From positions 62,001 through 126,000 of the forward strand of contig JADLDY010000001.1 in the NCBI GenBank assembly GCA_020846435.1: 64,000 nucleotides of DNA, read 5' to 3'. A program made the translations under genes and the position numbers. Below the pieces are notes generated by a model. It ran no database searches. It worked only from the letters and a program-made list of their open reading frames with translations, and was not told where the DNA came from. Of the stretch, positions 59,091-64,000 are shown one piece after another; within the stretch, counting starts at the first letter, position 1; each line of letters opens with the position of its first letter. The DNA comes from Deltaproteobacteria bacterium. Lineage in GTDB: Bacteria > Desulfobacterota > GWC2-55-46.

Positions 59091-59561
59091 GTGAAGATAA
59101 CCTTCGTCGCCGTGGGCTCTGTCAAGAAGTCCTCCATCTTCGAGTCTGCCGCCGAGTACCTCAAGAGGATCAAAAGGTATGTCCCGGCCGAGGCCGTGGA
59201 GGTCAAGGACGAAGGCGCTTCCCCGAAGGTCCCCAGGGAGGATGTCCTGCGTAAAGAGGGGCAAAGGATCCTCGCGGCGCTCGGCCAGGGTGGCTGCACG
59301 GTAGTCCTCGCTGACACTGGCTCCTCCATGACGTCAGCGGCCTTCTCGAAGTTCATCGAGGGGCTCATGAACCAGGGAAGGAAGAATGTCTCGTTCGTCG
59401 TAGGCGGGGCCTACGGGCTCCACAAGGACGTCTACGGCGCGGCAGACCATGTCCTGTCGCTCTCAGCGATGACCCTGCCGCACGACCTCGCGCGGCTCTT
59501 TCTTTATGAACAGGTTTACAGGGCGTTTACCATAATGAGGGGCGAGCCCTACTCCCACTGA
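59091..59561 (+). CDS. rlmH: 23S rRNA pseudouridine-1915 N3-methyltransferase RlmH
   Basis: SPOUT-family methyltransferase. The 156-residue protein shows the knot motifs VVLADTGSSMTSAAFSKFI, FVVGGAYG and LSLSAMTLPHDLARLFLYEQ, trimmed, and ends in the conserved RGEPYSH. The start is GTG, 5 bp after rsfS. A C-terminal PYxH is required for activity in this family and is present. Confidence 0.97.
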   Translation: MKITFVAVGSVKKSSIFESAAEYLKRIKRYVPAEAVEVKDEGASPKVPREDVLRKEGQRILAALGQGGCTVVLADTGSSMTSAAFSKFIEGLMNQGRKNVSFVVGGAYGLHKDVYGAADHVLSLSAMTLPHDLARLFLYEQVYRAFTIMRGEPYSH

Positions 59562-59562
59562 C

Positions 59563-59606
59563 AGGCCGCACAAAAAGTCCATTGCTTAGGCGTTTTTCAG
59601 CGGCCA
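59563..59606. repeat. Remnant of an interspersed repeat after rlmH
   Basis: AGGCCGCACAAAAAGTCCATTG matches the left end of the ~120-bp repeat; it then jumps to TTTTTCAGCGGCC, which makes an inverted pair AGGCCGC/GCGGCC. It looks like an internally deleted copy that still forms a hairpin. Confidence 0.6.
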
Positions 59607-59640
59607 TTAAACAGTAAACACAAACCCTAACGGCAGGCCT

Positions 59641-60987
59641 ATGTACACCAAGATACTCCTCATCTTCATAATTTTAATACTGAGCGCGTTCTTCTATCTG
59701 CACACGATGAACCCGGGCTCCCTGACCTACACGGTCTCGGCCGCGAGCATCTACGAGATGCCGCCGACCATGCTCCTTTTCGTCGGGTTTTTCGCCGGAG
59801 TCGTGATAGCGGTCCTGAACTCGCTCCTTGTCGACGCGAGACGGGCCTGGCTCGAGATGCAGTCGAGAAAGGAAAAGAAGCTGCTCGCGCAGGCTGACGA
59901 GAATTACAGGAAGGGCACCGAGCTCCTCGTCAAGGGAGAGACCGCCGGGGCGAGGGAGCTTATCGAGAAGGCCCTCAAGGCCAAGCCCTCTGAAACCGGC
60001 ATGATAATAAGCCTCTCAGAGACATACATGAGGGAGAACAGGCCGTCCGAGGCCGTGAAGGTGCTCGAAGGCGGATTCCTGGGCAACTCTTCCTCGATCG
60101 GGATATTGAACTCTCTGGCGCGGTGCGCGGCCGACTCAGGCGACATCATGAGGGCGACCAAGGCCCTCGAAGAGGTCGTAAAGCTCGACCCGAGGAACCT
60201 TTACGCCCTGAGGCGCCTCAGAGACTTCAGGGTAAAGGAATCGCTCTGGAGTGACGCCGCCGACCTGCAGAAAAAAATAGTCGACAGTGAAAAGGACGAG
60301 ACTTCGAGGAAGAAGGAGAAGAGGCTTTTGACCGGCCTCCTCTTCGAGTCGGCGTCGAGGGCGTGCTCCGACGGCAAGCTCTCCGACGCGCTCATAAAGT
60401 TGAAAGAGGTCTTGAGGAACGACGACGCGTTCATGCCAGCGCACGTGCTTTTGGGAGACGTGCTCGCGAGGCAGGGCAACATCCTCAACGCGATAAAGGT
60501 ATGGGAGAAGGCGAGAGTCAAGTTCCCGAAGTCCGAAGCCCTGATGCTCCGCCTCGAGGATATATACATAAGCGAGTCCGCGCCTGAGCGGATACTCGAG
60601 AAGTACAAGAAGGAGATTCACGCCAACCCCACAGACTACAACCTGAGGCTCCTTCTGGCCCGCCTTTACCTGAGGCTCGAGATGGTCGACAACGCCATCG
60701 AGGAGCTCGAAGCCATGGCCAATGAGGGTGTCGAGGGCTACTACCACTCGGTGCTTCTCGGCGAGGCCTATTTGAGGAGAAAGCAGTCTGGCAAGGCCGC
60801 GCACCTCTTCCAGAAGGCGCTCGGCATGGACAGGGAGTTCAGCCCCGCGTTCGCCTGTTCGTCGTGCTCCGCCTCAGCCCAGGCATGGGCTCCGAGGTGC
60901 CCGTCCTGCGGAGAGTGGAACTCTCTCGCCATGAAGGGCTCGCCTCCGCCCGCCAGGGTCTCTTCGGCCCAGCGAAAGCTGTTCTGA
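59641..60987 (+). CDS. lapB: LapB/YciM-type TPR protein with rubredoxin-like end
   Basis: 448-residue membrane-anchored TPR protein. Helices lie at ~3-19 and ~38-60, then TPR repeats run from ~80 to ~400. The C-terminal metal site reads FACSSCSASAQAWAPRCPSCGEWNSL in full, i.e. CxxC-x12-CxxC, the rubredoxin-type domain of LapB. LapB guides FtsH to degrade LpxC, setting LPS synthesis; an ftsH gene is in this window but far away. E. coli LapB has one membrane helix and 389 residues; this protein has an extra helix pair and is longer, so the assignment to the same role is good but not certain. Confidence 0.83.
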   Translation: MYTKILLIFIILILSAFFYLHTMNPGSLTYTVSAASIYEMPPTMLLFVGFFAGVVIAVLNSLLVDARRAWLEMQSRKEKKLLAQADENYRKGTELLVKGETAGARELIEKALKAKPSETGMIISLSETYMRENRPSEAVKVLEGGFLGNSSSIGILNSLARCAADSGDIMRATKALEEVVKLDPRNLYALRRLRDFRVKESLWSDAADLQKKIVDSEKDETSRKKEKRLLTGLLFESASRACSDGKLSDALIKLKEVLRNDDAFMPAHVLLGDVLARQGNILNAIKVWEKARVKFPKSEALMLRLEDIYISESAPERILEKYKKEIHANPTDYNLRLLLARLYLRLEMVDNAIEELEAMANEGVEGYYHSVLLGEAYLRRKQSGKAAHLFQKALGMDREFSPAFACSSCSASAQAWAPRCPSCGEWNSLAMKGSPPPARVSSAQRKLF

Positions 60988-61026
60988 CGCTCTCGCGTCG
61001 CAAAAAAAAACGGAGAACATGTAAAA

Positions 61027-62559
61027 GTGAAGAAGGTCTGCCTTATTGTCATGGACGGGTGGGGGATAAACGCCGATAAAGAGGGCAATGCCACGCGCCT
61101 TGCCTCGACCCCGAACCTTGACAGGCTCTTTCGCGAGTACCCGAGCTCGACAATAGAGACCTCGGGTCTTGCCGTCGGCCTGCCTGAGGGGCAGATGGGC
61201 AATTCCGAGGTGGGCCACCTCACCATGGGCTCGGGCCGCGTCGTGTATCAGGAGCTTACGAGGATAAGCAAGGTCATAAACGAAGGCGGACTCGATGACC
61301 ATCCTGAGATAGTAAAGCTCGTCTCCACCCTCAAGTCCTCTGGCAGGGCCCTGCACCTCATGGGCCTTCTTTCCGACGGCGGCGTGCACAGCCACATCAG
61401 CCACCTTTTAGGCCTCCTCGACATATTCAGAAAAAAGGGTCTTGAGAAGATATTCATACACGCCTTCCTTGACGGACGCGACACGCCTCCGTCGAGCGGC
61501 GCGAAGTACATGGACGAGCTTGTCGCGCATATCAGTAAGACCGGCTCTGCCGCGAAGGTAGCGTCAGTCATGGGCAGGTATTTTGCCATGGACAGGGACA
61601 ACCGCTGGGACAGGGTAAAGAAGGCCTATGACGCGATAACCGGCAAGGCCGATGTCACGGCGAAGGACGCGGCAACAGCCGTCGCCGCCGCTTACGCGAA
61701 AGGCGAGACCGACGAGTTCGTGAAGCCCGTTGTCATAACCGCCGATGGAAAGCCAATCGGTTCGCTTGCGGACGGAGACGGCGTCATCTTCTTCAACTTC
61801 AGGGCTGACAGGGCAAGGGAGATAGCGAGGGCCTTTGTCCTCGATGAGTTCGACGGTTTCGAAAGGGAGAAGCGTCCGGCCCTATCGACATTCCTGTGCA
61901 TGACAGAGTATGAATCAGCTCTCGGCGCGCCTTCCATCTTCAAGACGCAGGACTTGAAGAACATCCTCGGCGAGGTATTGAGCAGGAACAACGTCAGGCA
62001 GTTCAGGGTGAGCGAGACGGAGAAGTACGCCCATGTGACCTTTTTTTTCAACGGAGGCACGGAAGCGCCCTTCGAGGGCGAGGAAAGGCTCCTCATCCCG
62101 TCGGTCAAGGACGTGGCGACCTACGACCTCAAGCCTGAGATGCGCGCCATCGAGATAGCGGAGGCCGCGGTAGAGAAGATAAAGGAAGGCTCTTACTCCT
62201 TCATGCTGATGAACTTCGCCAACGGAGACATGGTCGGCCATACCGGAGTCATAGATGCCGCTGTAAAGGCCTGCGAGGCGGTTGACAGGGCCGTCGGCAT
62301 GGTATCTGCTGCGGCTCTCGAGAGAGGCTGGGCGGTCATCATCACCGCCGACCACGGCAACGCCGAGCAGATGAAAGACCCTTCTGACGGCGGCGTTTTT
62401 ACGGCCCACACGATAAACGCCGTACCGTTCATATTTGCCGACAACGAAAGAAAGGACGTGAAGCTTTCAAACGGCGGGCTTGAGGACGTGGCCCCGACAG
62501 TCCTGAAGGCCATGGGCCTGCCGCAGCCGCCTGATATGACAGGCAAGGCGCTTTTCTGA
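61027..62559 (+). CDS. gpmI: 2,3-bisphosphoglycerate-independent phosphoglycerate mutase
   Basis: Glycolytic enzyme of the alkaline phosphatase superfamily, Mn2+-dependent. The 510-residue protein begins VCLIVMDGWGIN with a metal ligand, has the phosphoserine loop GQMGNSEVGHLTMGSGR, DGRDTPPSSG, and late metal ligands in NFANGDMVGHTG and ITADHGNAEQM. The start is GTG. It ends with a half copy of a repeat in its 3' region. Confidence 0.97.
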   Translation: MKKVCLIVMDGWGINADKEGNATRLASTPNLDRLFREYPSSTIETSGLAVGLPEGQMGNSEVGHLTMGSGRVVYQELTRISKVINEGGLDDHPEIVKLVSTLKSSGRALHLMGLLSDGGVHSHISHLLGLLDIFRKKGLEKIFIHAFLDGRDTPPSSGAKYMDELVAHISKTGSAAKVASVMGRYFAMDRDNRWDRVKKAYDAITGKADVTAKDAATAVAAAYAKGETDEFVKPVVITADGKPIGSLADGDGVIFFNFRADRAREIARAFVLDEFDGFEREKRPALSTFLCMTEYESALGAPSIFKTQDLKNILGEVLSRNNVRQFRVSETEKYAHVTFFFNGGTEAPFEGEERLLIPSVKDVATYDLKPEMRAIEIAEAAVEKIKEGSYSFMLMNFANGDMVGHTGVIDAAVKACEAVDRAVGMVSAAALERGWAVIITADHGNAEQMKDPSDGGVFTAHTINAVPFIFADNERKDVKLSNGGLEDVAPTVLKAMGLPQPPDMTGKALF

Positions 62560-62561
62560 AA

Positions 62562-62606
62562 TAAAAATCGCTCTTTTTCCTGATCTCATCATCAGGGCAT
62601 AAATAA
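62562..62606. repeat. Half copy of the 80-bp nested-hairpin repeat
   Basis: AAAATCGCTCTTTTTCCTGA and CTC match the left half of the complete element at 26878-26958 (AAAATTGCTCTTTTTCCCGAGCTC). The right half is absent or very diverged. Confidence 0.45.
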
Positions 62607-62655
62607 AAAAGCTCACATATTTTCATGTTCAGCAGTTTATAAAAAGAGGTGCGCC

Positions 62656-62826
62656 ATGCCGAGCAAAAGTTCGTACAGCTACCTTACCTGTCCCATGTGC
62701 GACGTCGAGATACCGATGGCAGGGGATGAGAAGATAGGAGAGCAGGTCTACTGCCCGTACTGCCAGACTCCTCTCGCGCTGAGGAAGACAAAGACGGACG
62801 AGGTATACCTCGAAGAGGATTTCTGA
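62656..62826 (+). CDS. Small zinc-ribbon protein, 56 residues
   Basis: ATG 62656, preceded by AAAGAGGT, opens a 56-codon frame ending TGA 62824-62826. The product begins MPSKSSYSYLTCPMCDVEIP and has a second pair in YCPYCQTPLALR, giving CPMC-x17-CPYC, a zinc ribbon. The end is acidic (TDEVYLEEDF). It could be a small carrier-like or nucleic-acid-binding zinc protein; I do not recognise a named family. It lies between gpmI and the oppositely directed archease, whose stop is 1 bp away. Confidence 0.8.
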   Translation: MPSKSSYSYLTCPMCDVEIPMAGDEKIGEQVYCPYCQTPLALRKTKTDEVYLEEDF

Positions 62827-62827
62827 C

Positions 62828-63259
62828 TCAGATGTCGAGCACGACCGTCGCCTTCCAGCCGTTGTCAGTCTGCTCAAGAGCGAACATGTGGAGAGTCACC
62901 GCTTTTACGTCCGCGCCTAACTGATGCTTTTCGGGGTCAGGCGCTTCTCCCGATAATACGGCCGACAGGCCGTACCCTGAGTCTTCTTTTGTTATCCTTA
63001 TCTCATCCACCCTCAGAAAAAGTCTTCTGGCGTCCTTGTAATAGACAAGCTCGCCCAGAAAGTCGAAGAGCAGCATCTCTGCGTCGGCGTTCTCGAGCCG
63101 CACTTCTACTTTTTCCTTCCTCTCGATCTTGTCAGGCTCGTCTATCATCACGTTCGTCAGGGCTTCTGCCGCCGCGATGAAGACCTCCTCGAGGCTTTCT
63201 CCTGTCGCCTCGAACGCAATGTCAGCGGTCGCTATCTCTCCGATGTAGCGGTAAGACAT
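62828..63259 (-). CDS. Archease family protein
   Basis: 143 residues from ATG 63259; a GTG at 63265 overlapping the rtcB stop is the alternative start. It begins SYRYIGEIATADIAFEATG, the archease signature (HTAD-like with Asp ligand), and carries LLFDFLGELVYYKD and a final VVLDI strand. Archease accelerates guanylylation of RtcB and widens its NTP use. It overlaps or abuts rtcB, the usual arrangement. Confidence 0.93.
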   Translation of the reverse strand: MSYRYIGEIATADIAFEATGESLEEVFIAAAEALTNVMIDEPDKIERKEKVEVRLENADAEMLLFDFLGELVYYKDARRLFLRVDEIRITKEDSGYGLSAVLSGEAPDPEKHQLGADVKAVTLHMFALEQTDNGWKATVVLDI

Positions 63260-63261
63260 CT

Positions 63262-64000
63262 TCACCCTTTGATGTTCCCTACGGGGGTGAGCTTGAGGAC
63301 GCGCGAGCTGAGGCCCGCGAGCTCGGTCGCTTCTACCACTTCGTCTATCTCCTTGTAAGCGGCCCCGGCCTCCTCCGCCAGCCCGCCGCAGGTGACGGTC
63401 CTGACGTATATGCCGCGCTCTTCCATGTCGTGCAGGAGCTTGGAGCCTCTGTACATCTTCTTGGCCTGGTGCCTGCTCATCGTCCTGCCGCTGCCGTGCG
63501 CCGTCGTGTAAAAGGCGTCGGCGCCCGTTGAGAGCCCGGCGAGAAGATATGAGCCTGTCTCCATAGAGCCGCCTATTATCACAGGCTGTCCCGTCTCTTT
63601 GTACCGCTCTGGCAGCCCCTCCATGCCGGGGCCGAATGCGCGCGTCGCGCCCTTTCTGTGGACGAGGAGCTCTCTTGTCTTGCCCTTTATCAAGTGCCTT
63701 TCGAGCTTGGCCGTGTTGTGCGTGACGTCATAGACCATCGACATGCCGAGGTCTTCGGCTGAGCGTCCAAAGACCTTTGAGAACACGTCGCGGAGCATGT
63801 GCAGTATCATCTGTCTGTTGACAAAGGCCATGTTGGCGGCGCACTTCATCGCGCTGAAGTAGTCCTGGCCTTCGGTCGAGTTGAACGGGGCGCAGGCCAG
63901 TTCCCTGTCGAGCACCTTGAGGCCGTATTTTTTCTCCATGACCTTGAGGAAGAGCTGGAGGTAGTCGGTAGCTATCTGGTGGCCGAAGCCGCGTGAGCCG
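63262..64000 (-). CDS. rtcB: RNA 3'-phosphate ligase RtcB, C-terminal part
   Basis: The gene continues beyond the window's right edge; ~245 C-terminal residues are visible. Motifs are GSRGFGHQIATDY, ACAPFNSTEGQDY, MSMVYDVTHNTAK, RKGATRAFGPG, IIGGSMETGSYLL and TAHGSGRTMSRHQAKK, which includes the guanylylated His (HGSGR). RtcB joins 2',3'-cyclic-phosphate or 3'-phosphate RNA ends to 5'-OH ends, in tRNA repair or RNA healing. Pairing with archease is normal. Confidence 0.95.
   Translation of the reverse strand, partial: GSRGFGHQIATDYLQLFLKVMEKKYGLKVLDRELACAPFNSTEGQDYFSAMKCAANMAFVNRQMILHMLRDVFSKVFGRSAEDLGMSMVYDVTHNTAKLERHLIKGKTRELLVHRKGATRAFGPGMEGLPERYKETGQPVIIGGSMETGSYLLAGLSTGADAFYTTAHGSGRTMSRHQAKKMYRGSKLLHDMEERGIYVRTVTCGGLAEEAGAAYKEIDEVVEATELAGLSSRVLKLTPVGNIKG

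Overview
The window reads as chromosome from a Gram-negative, probably anaerobic or facultative bacterium. G+C is high, and AGG (Arg) and ATA (Ile) codons are unusually frequent. Several gene orders match those I know from Desulfobacterota/Desulfuromonadales-like genomes: era-der, ftsH-folP-cdaA-cdaR-glmM-pdxJ-acpS-nnr-tsaE, lysC-cimA and nadD-rsfS-rlmH-lapB-gpmI. An outer membrane is implied by a beta-barrel protein, a multiheme cytochrome with a signal peptide, LapB and a tripartite exporter. The phylum is inference; no rRNA is present to settle it.

Layout. 1-16.7 kb is a dense block of housekeeping genes on the + strand: the era tail, der, a YihY-family membrane protein, ftsH, folP, the c-di-AMP cyclase cdaA with its regulator cdaR, glmM, pdxJ, acpS, nnr, tsaE, lpdA, lysC, cimA, then a ComEA-like gene. 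17.2-25.5 kb is a complete nine-gene V/A-type ATPase operon (H/G-I-K-E-C-F-A-B-D), the order known from Thermus. 25.6-29.6 kb carries purB, purC, purS, purQ and a metF-type reductase. 29.8-32.2 kb holds a small minus-strand AbrB-like/cupin pair, a HAMP membrane protein overlapping a secreted nuclease, and tRNA-Cys. 32.2-36.5 kb encodes an ABC exporter (ATPase, FtsX-type permease, HlyD-type adaptor).

The most striking locus is 36.5-43.85 kb: a five-helix b-type cytochrome, a 1529-residue secreted c-type cytochrome with 64 CXXCH motifs plus one CX4CH (65 candidate haem sites), and an outer-membrane beta-barrel protein. They follow a 447-bp leader with a CRP/FNR-type palindrome and a long hairpin, and end at a strong terminator. 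Inner-membrane b haems, a periplasm-spanning haem wire and a barrel together suggest a trans-envelope electron conduit for extracellular electron transfer. The cytochrome has two distinct repeat architectures and a recent-looking internal duplication.

43.9-48.6 kb contains a compositionally foreign rsgA, a membrane-anchored Fe-S/FAD oxidoreductase that appears to start at CTG, and an Aquifex-type aconitase. 48.9-55.5 kb is a biotin cluster (bioB-F-H-C-A, then a VOC protein and bioD) with a textbook BirA operator overlapping the bioB promoter. 55.5-64 kb holds an ACT-domain protein, rarA, nadD-rsfS-rlmH, lapB, gpmI, a 56-residue zinc-ribbon protein, archease and a truncated rtcB.

Three families of non-coding interspersed repeats sit between operons: a ~120-bp element with inverted ends (six copies and a remnant), a ~80-bp nested hairpin (one complete, three half copies), and the TGTCATTCTGAGCG-type hairpin (two copies).
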